From Gavia stellata (Eukaryota; Chordata; Aves; Gaviiformes; Gaviidae): a DNA stretch of 64,000 nt. Below are positions 1 through 11,900 of the stretch, piece by piece. The notes below the pieces were generated by a model. That model did no database searches, was not told where the DNA came from, and worked only from the letters and a program-made list of their open reading frames with translations. How positions within the stretch are numbered: the first letter of the stretch is position 1; every line of letters starts with the position of its first letter. The DNA lies in the NCBI RefSeq assembly GCF_030936135.1, contig NC_082611.1:9067001-9131000 (forward strand), in the 5' to 3' direction. The translations under genes and the position numbers were made by a program.

Positions 1-48
1 CTCAGTGTGGGTAGTCACACAGAAAAATACAAAACTATTTGGACTCAC

Positions 49-144
49 TTGCTCTCTTCCTGACATTCCATATGAAGCTACATGAAACACACAGTCAGCC
101 CCTTCACAGGCTGCAAATACGGCATCATAATCCCTGACATCTGC
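49..144 (-). CDS. Paralog exon 2
   Basis: Bounded by TTACAG and GTGAGT, phase 0 at both ends. Keeps the Tyr of ASYGMSG that the neighbouring gene has lost. Confidence 0.95.
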
Positions 145-1019
145 CTGTAATACATAAGAAAGGATATTTGGACTTGAAATCAAAGCCGCAGGTCAGCATT
201 TGTCATATAGTGGGTTCGCACAGAAGGAATGCATATATATAATTGTACATAGTGTACATCCTGGGACTGAAAACTAGGCCCATTTCAGTACTTGCTGATA
301 ATCATACTTTTCTTACATAGAACTCAAAGGACTTTAAAAACATTCGTTAAGCCCCATAACACCCCTGTGTTCATCCTACAGGTGATTACACTAAGGCACA
401 GATGAGGGCAGTGACTGGGTCCCGAGGAATACTTCCAGAGTCAGGAGGTGGAGCGGGTACTCTGTGCTACACATTACAGGTTTCATTGTTTTCCTTATTT
501 CAGATACACTAACATCAGTTGACAAAAATTCATGTGGGATATTCTCACAGTTAAAACAGTTATTGAAATTTGCAGTAATTTGCAATTAGATACTTGGATT
601 CTGTGAAAACTAGTAAGACATGATGGAAAAGGCAAATGAACTAACTTTGACAGTTGTGAAAATATAATTTATCATACCTGGATACACACTACTCCATTGG
701 GAATTTCCCAGATAGGCTTGTGTATGTCATACAGAACAACAGAAGCTCCTGCGTTGGCAAGAGCACATCCCAGCTTGTATCCAAAATAGCCTCCACCTCC
801 TGTCACCACTGCTCTCATACTTTTTTTATTCAGTGCTGCAGCATTTCCATTCACTTTGGAGTAAGAGGTTTGGCGCCAGGGTGTTGCTGCCCCACTCAGT
901 ATAAGTTTTCTGTCAGTGAAATACTGTCTTCTATTACCAGGCACACGTAACAATTTCTCCTCCATGTTGAAAATTGCTCCATAGCGCTCCTGGATGTAGA
1001 CGATTCCAGTGAGTTTCAT
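49..1019 (-). CDS. Second SDR42E-family gene, tandem paralog (first two coding exons; runs off the left edge)
   Basis: Two exons are visible: 678-1019 (114 codons) and 49-144 (32 codons). Exon 1 has a 68-residue leader and then [20 protein letters not shown], the NAD(P)-binding motif at residues 73-80. Exon 2 encodes [20 protein letters not shown] and YGMSGREQ. Both donors, phases and the 96-base length of exon 2 match the neighbouring SDR gene, and 26 of 32 exon-2 residues are identical, so the two genes arose by local duplication. The ATG at 1019 is preceded by an in-frame TAA (1035-1037), supporting it as the first possible start in this exon; Met68 is an alternative that would give the shorter N-terminus usual in the family. 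The active-site exons lie outside the window. Confidence 0.93.
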
Positions 1020-1065
1020 GTTAACAAGCTCTAATTACAGCAGCAAAGTTGTACTTTAATGCAAC
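678..1065 (-). CDS. Paralog exon with start codon and 5' UTR
   Basis: A CTCTCTCTTAAACAG acceptor opens the exon 46 bases before the ATG, so transcription starts upstream, probably in the CpG island. The donor GTATGA sits after CIQ in phase 0. Confidence 0.85.
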
Positions 1066-2139
1066 CTGTTTAAGAGAGAGAAAGGCAAAAGCAAAAGACT
1101 AGCTATAAAATTTCCAGATATCAAAGTTTTATTTTAAAAGACCCATTTAAGTTTTCTGCTTGGATTGTTTACGAGTTTGTTTAATCGTAGTTTTCACGTT
1201 TCACAAACATTTAAAGTGTCTGTATACTCTATTAAAGACAGCATCCTGAAAACAAATAACAAAGGTTGCATGTTTTGGACTCAATATTTATTTGCACACA
1301 GTATTCAGAATAATAAAAGAAAAACTAAAAAAAAAAAATATTTCCCTAATGCAGAGAACATTAATTCAAATGTTTTCCACAAATGGGTCAAGATTATTAT
1401 GATGGTACAGACCATAGTTTTTTATTAGCAGAAGAGAAATTGCTGCCTATGTGAAATGCATCTCCTCGTCTTAGTTCAAATCGTTCTGGTCTGTGTCACA
1501 AGCTCAAAGATGGCCTTTGGGGGTCACTTGTGACGTAGGGCCATACCTGAATTTGAAATCTTGAACTGTCAGGAAAAATCTAAAGACGAACAAATTGCTT
1601 TTAAGTTTCTGTGCTTAAAAAACAAGCCAGCAGGGCCAAGCAGAACAGCGGCAGAACAAAACGTCCCCTAGAGCAAAAGAAATCTTTAAGGCTTCTTCCA
1701 CTTGTCCCCAGTTTGTCACGAAGACAGACATCTGAGAAAAGTGGTGTTTTCAACTCCTTTCTAAGTAGCAGCAACTGAACGTAAGTTAAGAATACACCGT
1801 GTTTTTATCATTGGCAGTGATGGAGTTGAGATAGACGATGACTTCAGAAGGGAAGAGGAATGCCTGATACTTCCTTTCTCTCTTTAGAAGGTGTATCAGA
1901 GAACAAGGCTATCAAACCCGCACTTCCCACGGGAACTAGAATAAAATGATTCCTATGGGACAGAAGGGGTCAATGAGTATATTAAGAGAACAGTAATAGT
2001 GAATCATTTATTGCTTAAACAGGGAGGTTCTTTCCCATCCACACAACAACGGCCAAGGGTTCACGACAGCCAGACAAGGCATTGTAGAGGCTGCACCACC
2101 GAATTCCGTGGTTACCCCCAGCCCTTCCCCGTGCCGCCG
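1066..2139. other. First intron of the second SDR42E gene
   Basis: AT-rich sequence between the coding exon and the CpG island. No exon or recognisable repeat seen. Confidence 0.6.
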
Positions 2140-2580
2140 TAGAAGTCTAGAAGTCACCCGAGCTCCTGCGGGCATTCTCTGCGTCGCCCTGGCGAATGTG
2201 CCCGGGGAAGCACGCTGCCGGGGGAACTCTGCTGCGGTCAGCGGCCTCAGGGCTCCTCACTGCCGGCGCGGCCGCCACGTCCCGGCCCGGGTCCCCCGGC
2301 GGGAGCGGCCGTTGAGGCTGTTGCCCCCCTCCCCGCCCCGCTGGGGCCGTTGGGCGCCCCTCGGCGGGTGCCTGCGGCTGCGGGGTCCGGCCGGGCCGAG
2401 GCGCCGGACGCGGCACCGGGAGGTCCCGCCGCCCCGCAGGAGACGTGTCCTGGCCGGGCGCTCACCTCCGCCGACCCCGCCGTCCCCCCGCCAGCAGCGG
2501 ACGTGCGGCCCCGGCGGTTCCCCGAGCGGCGGCCCCTTCCGCCCGCGGCGCCGGGCGGCCCCGCACATGGGCCACACCGG
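2140..2580 (-). promoter_or_regulatory. CpG island, likely promoter of the second SDR42E gene
   Basis: A sharply bounded GC-rich block with many CpG dinucleotides inside AT-rich DNA, about 1.1 kb upstream of the coding exon. It contains a perfect minus-strand donor (GGAG|GTGAGC, exon end at 2466), suggesting a non-coding first exon. Long open frames on both strands here are a by-product of base composition. Confidence 0.65.
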
Positions 2581-3003
2581 GCTCCTTGGGGTCCCGCAGC
2601 GCCCCCCGGGTCCCGCTCAGCCCGCAGCATCTCTGACATCCCACAGCCCCCCTGGGGTCCCACAGCCCCCCTGGGGTCCCACAGCCCCCTGGGGTCCTGC
2701 TCGTCCCACAGCCCCCCTGGGGTCCCACAGCCCCCCTGGGGTCCCGCTCGTCCCACAGCCCCCCTGGGGTCCCACAGCCCCCCTGGGGTCCTGCTCGTCC
2801 CACAGCCCCCCTGGGGTCCCACAGCCCCCCTGGGTCCCACTCATTTTGCAGCAAGTTTGGAATCCCACAGCCTTCCTGGGATACTGCTCATCCCACAGCA
2901 TGCCTGGGATTCTGCTCATCCCACAGCATCCTTGGGATCCCATAGCATCCCACAGCATTCCTGGGTTCCCACAGCATCCCTGGGATCTCACAGCACCCTG
3001 TAG
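2580..3003. repeat. GC-rich minisatellite with 47-bp higher-order unit
   Basis: The 19-base unit CCCACAGCCCCCCTGGGGT is repeated head to tail. Every second copy carries an extra nine-base CCTGCTCGT or CCCGCTCGT (2696, 2743, 2790), giving an exact 47-base period. From about 2840 to 3003 the copies decay to forms such as CCCACAGCATCCCTGGGAT. The minus strand carries regular G-runs (TGGGACCCCAGGGGGGC) and could form G-quadruplexes. Confidence 0.95.
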
Positions 3004-3009
3004 GGGCTC

Positions 3010-3360
3010 TTACCTCCACGTGTCTTCATACAGTCGCAACCACTGCAGGAAAGCATCCTGTGGGTGGCTAGGGCTCCGTCCACACTGAGCTACCTGTTGA
3101 GCAGGTTGTTCAGGCAAAACACACCATCTCTTGATTACCGGTTGGATAGTCAGTGGCGGGACGTGGCTGAGAGAGATGCAGAGCATCAGAAACGCCTGCA
3201 AAACAGCAGGAATCCCCAAAGAGGAAACAATCATAAACAAATAGGCACTAAGGTCCCTGCCCTCCGGAGCCAGCAGTGGGTCTCTGTTCAGCTCCGTGGT
3301 CACTCGTGGCTGGGAGGATGTGAAAAGGGTCAGGAGCTGCAGGATTTCAGAGTTACCCAT
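3010..3360 (-). other. Unassigned open reading frame with one hydrophobic segment
   Basis: ATG in a good Kozak context (GGGATGG) opens 116 codons ending at TAA. A hydrophobic stretch (AYLFMIVSSLGIPAVL and on) is flanked by charged residues. The end overlaps an exon-like stretch: CCACAG acceptor, DAFLQWLRLYEDTW, then a GTAAGA donor at 3012. I do not recognise it. An ORF of this length can arise by chance in 64 kb. Confidence 0.2.
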
Positions 3361-3370
3361 CCCAGGCAAA

Positions 3371-5085
3371 AATTAGGCTTTGAACACGTTTACCTCTTCT
3401 GTTATAGCTGTGCCATGTCTGAATGTTCATATTAAATTTTAATCGTTTAAAGACACACTTGCAATTATGTTAGAGCGTAAGTAACTTGAACAATAGCCAG
3501 CTTAAACTAAGAGTAAAGACTGACAGAAATGAGACAGCTGGCTATTCCAAACTGATACTAAAATTTTTCTTAAAACTTCAAACACTGGATTTGTAGTAAT
3601 GATAAATCAATTGAACAGAGCTAGTTAGTATTCATCAGGACTGTTGTAACAGTGATGTAAAAAGCATGTTACCTGAAATAAGAAATTGGAGGTTTGGCAT
3701 TACAGGACTGCAATGGTGGGACCCCACGGGGACTTGCACCTTCAAAGCCAGTGAATTCCTCGGTGAGTCCTTACTGAGGAGTACCCAAAAAAAGGCCACA
3801 GCTTGCGCTTCTCACTGGGCTGCAGTCAGCTGCCCAACATTGCTTCTGAAAAGTGTTGGTGTAATCCAGGATACAGTCCTGAGCTATTAGTCTAATAAAA
3901 GCAATATATGAAGGATTCATAAATAACTACTTAAAAAGCAAATGAAATGTTTGCATACAGTTAAAATGCTCACGCTGGGAAGTAAGTAACTTTACACTTG
4001 TGGTTTTCTATTCTGCATTTCTAGGGAAACAAGGCTTACACAGTACCTTCTGCAGTGCTTGTATGTCTGTCAGTCAGCTGCACCTCTGTATTGATAAATT
4101 GTGAACTTAACTGGTTTTAATCAAACTTGGATAAAGGTCTTGTATATACTGAGTTTCTTTAAGTTTCCTGACAACAGGTAGTCAGGAATAGGAGAGAGGG
4201 CTGAGCAGTGCCCCTGCTAAGGGAAGATGTACAGTGTGAGCTCAGTTTGTATGGACAAGGAGAGTCTCCAAACACAAACCTGTAAGAGACCAGGCTTTAC
4301 TGCTTTCACTCCACACAGAACTATTTGTTTAAAGAAAAGAAAAAAAAATAAATAGAGTGAAACAAATCTTTGCTCACGTAAGCTGCAGTGGTAATTGTGG
4401 TTGCTCACACACTTTACCGTCACTATGTATTGTCTTCTACCCATAACATTTTATTCTTGTAGGGTTGCTGTTAGCTCTCTTGTGTACCCTGTAAATTTAA
4501 ACATACAATGAGAGAGTCTCCATAAATGTACTGGTCTTAAAAATCCTGTAAAATGCTAACACAAAGGCAAAATACCAATACACAAATACAGAGTGGAGAT
4601 AATCAGATGGCAGAGCTTTTTCGTCACTCTCTGCTGTGACCCACCCTGGCAAGTCTGGCTCTTCTGATCCACGCGGGGTGCAAGGGAGGGAGCAGCTGCT
4701 CCCCGGTGAGAGCAAAGCTGGTCCCTGAGAAAATCCTTGTGACAGGTAACCTTATGAAAATTCTTCTGGGCTACACATGGTATGTGTGCATGTAGTACAC
4801 ATGTAGCATGTGTGGCTCAGGTAGTGCAATCCACCCAAAGAAGAAACAAACGTAAGTCTTAAGAAGGGGGAAAGAGAGAGGTTGGATCCTCACTGGAATC
4901 TTAGTGCTTGGCTTGCCTGCCCACCCTGAAATGGCAATTTGCTGAACAAACAGAGTGTGCCAGCACTGGTACAGGATTACGGATAGCATGACTTGGCTTC
5001 ATTTACAAGGCAAGGTAGCAGTAACAGCTTGCTGAACTCCAAGGTCTTATGTGCCCTCCCTCGCCCTTCCCACAGACTCCTTAAA
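3371..5085. other. Intergenic, between the two SDR42E genes
   Basis: About 1.7 kb with only short chance ORFs. No repeat family recognised. Confidence 0.6.
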
Positions 5086-5108
5086 AACAGTATTTGGTTC
5101 AGTTATTA

Positions 5109-5167
5109 TTTATTATGGCATTGAAAGGATATTATTTGATTTACAAACACACATAATCTTATTTATT
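5109..5167 (-). terminator. Candidate polyadenylation signals of the SDR42E2-like gene
   Basis: Two AATAAA hexamers on the minus strand (5162-5167 and 5109-5114), 590-650 bases past the stop codon. Either would give a 3' UTR of usual length. Confidence 0.4.
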
Positions 5168-5758
5168 AAATTTTTACAAAGCTTTTGAACGATACAACTA
5201 TTTTACATAAATATGACTTTCAGTCCTCTCACCACCTGTTATTTATAAATATTTACTTTTCATATTTTCTGTACTATTTCCCGGGTCTTCATAATACCTC
5301 ATACTAACATACAGTAGCTGTAGCAGCGGCTTCATCGGAGGAATTGTTTAGTCAACCTTTTCTTCATTTGAGCTACTGGACTAGTTACAGCACTGCAGTC
5401 CTACAGTGGTGGTTCTTCTTCCAATTTCTTATGCTCCTGAATTATCATTTTTAGAAAATCATTCTCAGCATAAAGCAATCCACTAGTGAAGATACCTTAA
5501 AACTATTCCTGCACGCGTTAGTGGTGAACTCCTTTGATTTTGTGACACCGCGTTGTCCTTTGGGAACACTTCCTGATGTGTCCTGTGTTTTCACTTTTGT
5601 GGTGGTTTTTGTTTTGTTTTTTTTTAAATGAAATCGGAGAGCTGTCATCATAATAATAAGAATAAAGTCCATAGTGACTGAGGAATGTACTATGACCAGA
5701 TCATTAATACTCAGAAACAAAATGAGATCTTCTGCAACAGGTGGGTAGTTACTCGATT

Positions 5759-5962
5759 TTAGAAGAAAGAAAGAATGATCAAACTTAACAAAATGCCAAA
5801 AGCAAACACTATTTTAAGGAACGTGTGATCTTCTTGGCAAGTGGGTCTTGTTTTAAGATAATGATCCACAGAATCAGCGAATGAGAATTTCTTGGGTTTG
5901 TAACCAAGTTGATTTCGTGCCTTGTCTATTCGGAAAGTGTGAGTTACAGTAACGTTCCACAC
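5759..5962 (-). CDS. SDR42E2: SDR42E2-like exon 11 (stop, membrane anchor)
   Basis: Contains [20 protein letters not shown], the conserved KAxxxLGYKP block, then a single hydrophobic segment and TAA. Confidence 0.97.
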   Translation of the reverse strand: MWNVTVTHTFRIDKARNQLGYKPKKFSFADSVDHYLKTRPTCQEDHTFLKIVFAFGILLSLIILSFF

Positions 5963-8900
5963 CTAAAATCCAAAAGGACAGTTACGGCAGTGACTTGAAT
6001 ATCTGATTTTCTAGAACTTGGATGAAAATCTGTCAACAATGATATTACAATGGAATTAAAAACACGAATAAAGATAGACATGCAAAAATGTATACATTTT
6101 GGAGTCAGATTCTGTCCAGAGCTCACAGAATGAGTTGCTGTAGCTCACAGGTAAAAAGCCACAGCTCTGTGGACTGGGTGCAGAAGGAGTTTGAGAGACT
6201 GATTTCTCACTTGTGAATGTGAGATAAAGAGCTAAGGAAATCCCATGCAACAGATCAGCATGTTTCCCTTAAACTGGCTCTTCTGTACAGAGAAAAGCAC
6301 AATAGAACTGATGAATCTATGGGAGGAGAGCAGTGTGACTTCTCAACTTTGCAGAAATGCATATCTAAGGAGTGGGAAACACGCACTTTTGGAGAGTTAT
6401 ATCCTCCGTCTCTGAATGTGGAAGGGCTTAAGTTGCATAGTCTCAATGATTTCTGCTTCACCTGTAGAACTAATGTAGAAGTAAGTATAAAAAAAGACAG
6501 ATAAATTGTGGAGTAACTGAAGAGCTACAGCAGAAGTTAATGAGGTCCATTCAGTCCCTTCAGTGTCCTATCATGTTACATGCTACAATACAGTAAGAGA
6601 CTAGATGACAGATTAGTTAAAGCATTTTGGCTTATATTATAAATCATAATATTGTACAAAACCGTAAGTTAGATCAAAATGAATTTGTCCAGAAGTTTGG
6701 GGTTTTTTGCAGAAAATTGACTTTTCATTCCAATTTAGAATTACTTCTAGTGGACTTTCTAATTAATATCTAGCCCGTTATTATGGTAACTGCTGCCACT
6801 TCGACCTGAGACTCTTGCTCTGTACTCTTGGACCACCTTCCTTTAACAAGGACTTCCACAGCATGGGACAGCTCTCTGGAAATGATGATGTAGTGCCTGT
6901 TTTCCTCCATGTCAGTTGCTCTGTCTTGCACCTCTAGAATGTTTCTCCAGATCATCTAATCTTCAAGTAAGGATTAATTTATAAGGGGTGGTCAGGATGG
7001 CATGGAAAAATCAGGCTACAAAATGACTCTGCAAGCCCTGAATGGACTACGCCTTGAGCAGAAAAACAATCCTGTCTGCATCCAAAGGGTGTATCATGTA
7101 CTTCACGAGAATTTTGGTCAGAAATATCTAAACAGAAATATGTAAATAAATATATATTTACCTCATTCCTTGTCAAGAAAGGTGTAAAGCTAAAAATTGG
7201 CTTTAGTATCAGGTGCAGATATTCCATCACAGTGGCTGTGAAACAGAAAGTTACTTAATGACACAGCTGGATAACAATAAACTGAGGTAATACTGATATT
7301 GCACATCCTATAATTCCAACTGATATCAGAAGATGCAATTAAGGTGAGAGAAGGCAGTGTTTAATTTATAAAGTTCATGATGGACTCAGTTTATGAATAG
7401 CCTTTAAACTTTATCTGGTATAATTAATGCCAAATGGCATAAGCAATTATTATTAATTAGAATAATGTTAAGTTATATAATTCCTACAGTTTGGGTCCCT
7501 GAATTTCATAAAACCATTACATAACTTTATAGGAATAAGAAAACAAATTAAAAAATAAATAGCACAATAATTAAGTATGTATTTTATTATTTTTACCTGC
7601 TATATGAACCAGGAGAACAGGAATATGTATCCAGGGTTTCCTGTAGCCTAATTTTTCAAACTAGAAGGGGTATAAAAGGAAAGAATAACAGAGAATTTGT
7701 ACCAAATTGAGGGTGTCAATGAAGCATGAAAATGCAAAAATGAATATTGATAAAACATGTACCTAAACCTTTTTCCAGTTAATGTTCCTACCAATACCGG
7801 TAGTAAGAAATGCATTTGAAACCCCCTACTCATTCTTTGGTGCCCACCTCCCACCCTTCAAATGCAACCAGATGGTAAAGAGGCAACCGAGCTGTTTCCA
7901 AGGGGCAAGTGACCGAGGCTGGAATACTTAACTACATGTAGATACAGGCCCATCGTTCTACTGCAGTCATTTTCCTTAAAGTCTTTTCTGTGTTGGCATT
8001 GCAAGATCAAAACTTTAGCATGTTCCTAAAATCCCAGCCTGATGTTTATGAAAATAAAATGTTGCTTCTTTTTAGCTTTTAAGATATGGTTCTAAACAGT
8101 CTTCCCTTTTTTTCCGCAGTTGATGGCAGAACAAAGAAATAAGCAATGGCCACAAAAGGCCTGCCGGATGCTAATAGTAGAACTTTTTGTGCACTGTGAG
8201 CTTGCCTTACAGAAATGCTACTGCTCTGTAGCAGGTTCTATACCTCTCAGCTAAATTCTCTCAAAAACAATAAGGGCCAAACACAGTTATGCATATCCAA
8301 AACTTCTCTTAAAGCCAGTGGAACTTTGGGATATGCAGGGAGAACAGGACTGACTTTAATGTTATATAAGTCAGTAATTAATGTGCACTGAACTTCATTT
8401 AGTTAGTATGGTCTTTTAGTTAATGATATAAATAGGGCCCGTACGGTGCATTAGAGATAGATGTGTGTGCAATACATACTAAAGGGACTATCCATTCAGA
8501 AAATATGACGTTTTCACCATCATGTATGTAATACGCCTGACCACTCTGTTAAAGAAGCAGAGAAATGCAATTAGAAAAACACTATACATAGGATGTCATT
8601 TTCTTTCTCTTCCACACCTACCTATCTTTCTTGATTTTGTGAATAACATGCCAGCATGTATATGGTGAATGTACACAAATCAGCTCAATAAACTACCTTC
8701 AATGGACTTCACTGTGATTTCAAACACGTCTCATATTTTTGGGTAACCCCACAGTGGTAGTAAAGCTAATCGTGATAATCATGGTATAATGTAGATCAGA
8801 GCTTGATTTCACTATGTAGTAACCCAACTGTTAGAGCATTAAGTTCTTGATGATGTGCAGGGGCCAGAATTCTCTTCATGAGTCCAACAGAGGTGGCAAC

Positions 8901-11900
8901 ACTGACAACATTTAATAAACACAGCTTCTTGAGGCTAATTTTCTGATTAAAACAAATTCAGTATATATATTCTGTGGGACATGTCACAGTGCCTGAATCC
9001 ACTTTTGGCTTCCAGTCTGTCTTCTTCCAGCCTTCTAAATGTGCAGGCAATGATTCCTTGACAGCTGTGCTCTGGGTGAGGAGTCTATCCAACTGTGAGC
9101 ACCAGGCACATCTGAGCACCCAAGCAGACCCTGGGAGTTTGGGCATGATGTCATTCTAAAACAGCTGCATAACTTCCAAGCACTTAACTAGTTGACAGCA
9201 CACGGAGAGATGTTCAGACATATCTGTATGTGTTGTCTATATGTTCCTACCAATATAAAGGAAGCTGGAGCCTTCGGGAGCTGTGAATGTAGCAGCTGCT
9301 GCAACACTGTCAGTTCTGTAATGCTTCACAGTCCTCAGATTGTTGTGGCAATCGTGACCAGTAGAAGAAAAAGAAAAATCTTTTAAAATTGTCCATTAAT
9401 TTTGTATATCTCTTTTTGGAATTTTCAACCCTGAAAATTAAACCGGAATGCCTCAGAATGGTTGCTTTAAATTTTATGTTATGCATCTAGAATCAGAATC
9501 GATTTTCAAAAGAATAACAATATATAGACTTGTATGATGGTGAATATATTAACCTGGTTAAGAATACCATTTCCTCCAATCAAACAGGCAATTAAATATT
9601 TTCAAAACAGAAAAAAACAGCATCAAAATATTAGCAGAATTTATTTGCATTTGCACTGTCCATGCTTGTGGAGACACACACTGTTTTTGAGAATTTAGCA
9701 CATGACCTTTTGGAGAACCTTTGATCTCAAAACATCAAAAATTAAGCCTATTTGAGAGCTAAAGCTCCTGGGGCACAATGTTTATATTATTTACTTACAG
9801 CTACATAACGCTTCTCAGATGTGAGAGCCTCAGCAGCCAGTAAGTGAGCTTGTACTAGATTTCCTATGTGAACCCAGTTCATCTGAACTTTGTGATTCCC
9901 AAACTTGAAGTTAAATAGTCTCCGCTGGATATTTACCTGTAGAAACAGAAAACATGAAATAACTACGTTATTCCTTTATTATGCAGTATAACATTCTTTT
10001 TGGCTCAGCCCGAATACTTTGAATTTGCTGTATTTGTGTACAATTACAGCACAAGAAACATGTCACGCAAAAAACCCCCCAACTAGTTGGTGGTTTTATA
10101 AATCAAGGACTGTTGCGCTAATATGCAGTGGTAAAATATGGTGACATTATAGTGTTTGGCTGAAACTGAGGTGCATATTTAAAAGACAGTATTTCCATTA
10201 AACGATCAGGGATGCAAACCTAGTTCTTCTACCATGGCATTTCAGCCTTGCAGTTTTTTCTTTTCACTTAAAAGTACAGCTTGATCCTTGCCATTTCTGC
10301 AATGCTTATATCACGCTACCTGTTATCTTGCATCATATGACCTGTCACCAAGCTTTCACAACAGTTTTCCTGGAGGAATTGTTAAGAACTCCTATCAAGA
10401 TACTTCGACTTGTGTTATGCCCTTACAACTACTTGTAGTGTCCTCCAGAGGTGACTACATAACACATACGGCTACTCGCGGCAGGTGTCGCTGCTCTTCT
10501 GGTCCATATATGCCTGGTGGACGAAGCACACAAGTATGGAGCTTATCCCCTCCTTGAAGAGAGAACAAAATGTGATTTTCAGATAGCTTTGATATCACCA
10601 TATGGCTGACATGTATTGTCTGAATTTTACATAGTGGAAGTAAAGGATCAGTCTGACCATTCTGTGTGATGTGGCTGCCTAGTAACTTGTTTTCATTTCT
10701 GTATAAAATTGAATTCAGTAGTGAAAGATCTTTGCTTAGCAGCCTGAAAAACTGAATCCCTCTGACCACAGAAGAGTTTGAATAAGGACAGGATGAATCA
10801 AACTTTCCTATAGATATACCTCATGCTTGATTGACTTTTGTTATTTGTTATAAGTTTATAACATACATGTCCATCATTGTAGACACATACAATACTGGAA
10901 GAAGATAATTCAATTTTCTGTATTTAGACACTTTGCTTGTTTGCAGGTCAATGGCATCACAAAGGAATGGAAGAGCTCTCTTAAACAGAGGCTTTCAAAC
11001 GAGAATATTTTAAATCAAAATGAATACTTTAAGCTCTACTTGTGAATCAGTAAGTAGACTCCTCTGACTCCTGAGAATAGGCACAAAATTACTCCTTTTA
11101 TATGGGCAAGTGTAACAGGTGGTAGACATTTGCTCAGTAGTTAATCAAGGATGCTAAAATTGAATTCCCACCTAATTTATTTTTGCCAGCTTTTCAGTTC
11201 AGAGAAATCAGTAGGAATAGCAAAATATGCATGTAAAAGTAAAGACAAATACTTCCCTTGCCATGTACAGATTTTTAGCCACAGCTATTCATGTATGTGT
11301 GACTTAGAAGTCAACATGACCCCGACATTGCCAATCTGTTTAAGAAACTGCAATTATTCTTGCCAGACACCTCAAGCCTTTGGGGATTATGAGAATGACC
11401 TATTGGACAGTGCTTAGAGATTGGTATTATCAGAGAAGCTGGAAGTGATAGACTGAATGGGGAATAAAAGCACAAATCCTGTTTCTATTGTAAAATCGGT
11501 AAACTTTTAAGATGATTTGAAGAAGTAAGGTTAAATTTTCTGAATTCTCCCACCTGTTAATTGCATATAATCTCATCTCTGTCCGGGTATACACATAAAA
11601 AAATTAATCATCCACCGAAGGGAGCAGTAGAAAGAAATAAGATAAATCCTTATTTCAGTTAAAGTATACTATTTATTGATAAATGAGTAACCAGAGAATG
11701 GAATACCCCCATTAGCCCTACTAACAATAGGAAAACCCCAAATGTTTTATATGTACCTTTGAGTAAAGTTCCATTAGCAGCAAGAACCATTTGGTCTGCA
11801 ATTGCCTTTGTTCTAGAATAATGATTGAATTGCTATAAAGAAAGGCAGAATATGATCAACATTTTAGTCACATTATTGCATCTGTAAAGGCAAACTTACT

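Noticed and set aside
2108..3088. 326-codon + strand ORF and several overlapping ORFs on both strands
   Set aside because: They lie in the CpG island and the minisatellite; the translated repeats (PPGVPQPPWG-type) follow from the 19-base unit, and open frames occur in many phases at once.
3064..3435. 123-codon + strand ORF beside the minisatellite
   Set aside because: No domain or splice context; it is the opposite strand of the minus-strand ORF discussed in the findings.
8958..9159. Overlapping ORFs on both strands in an SDR intron
   Set aside because: Short, antisense to each other, no family resemblance.
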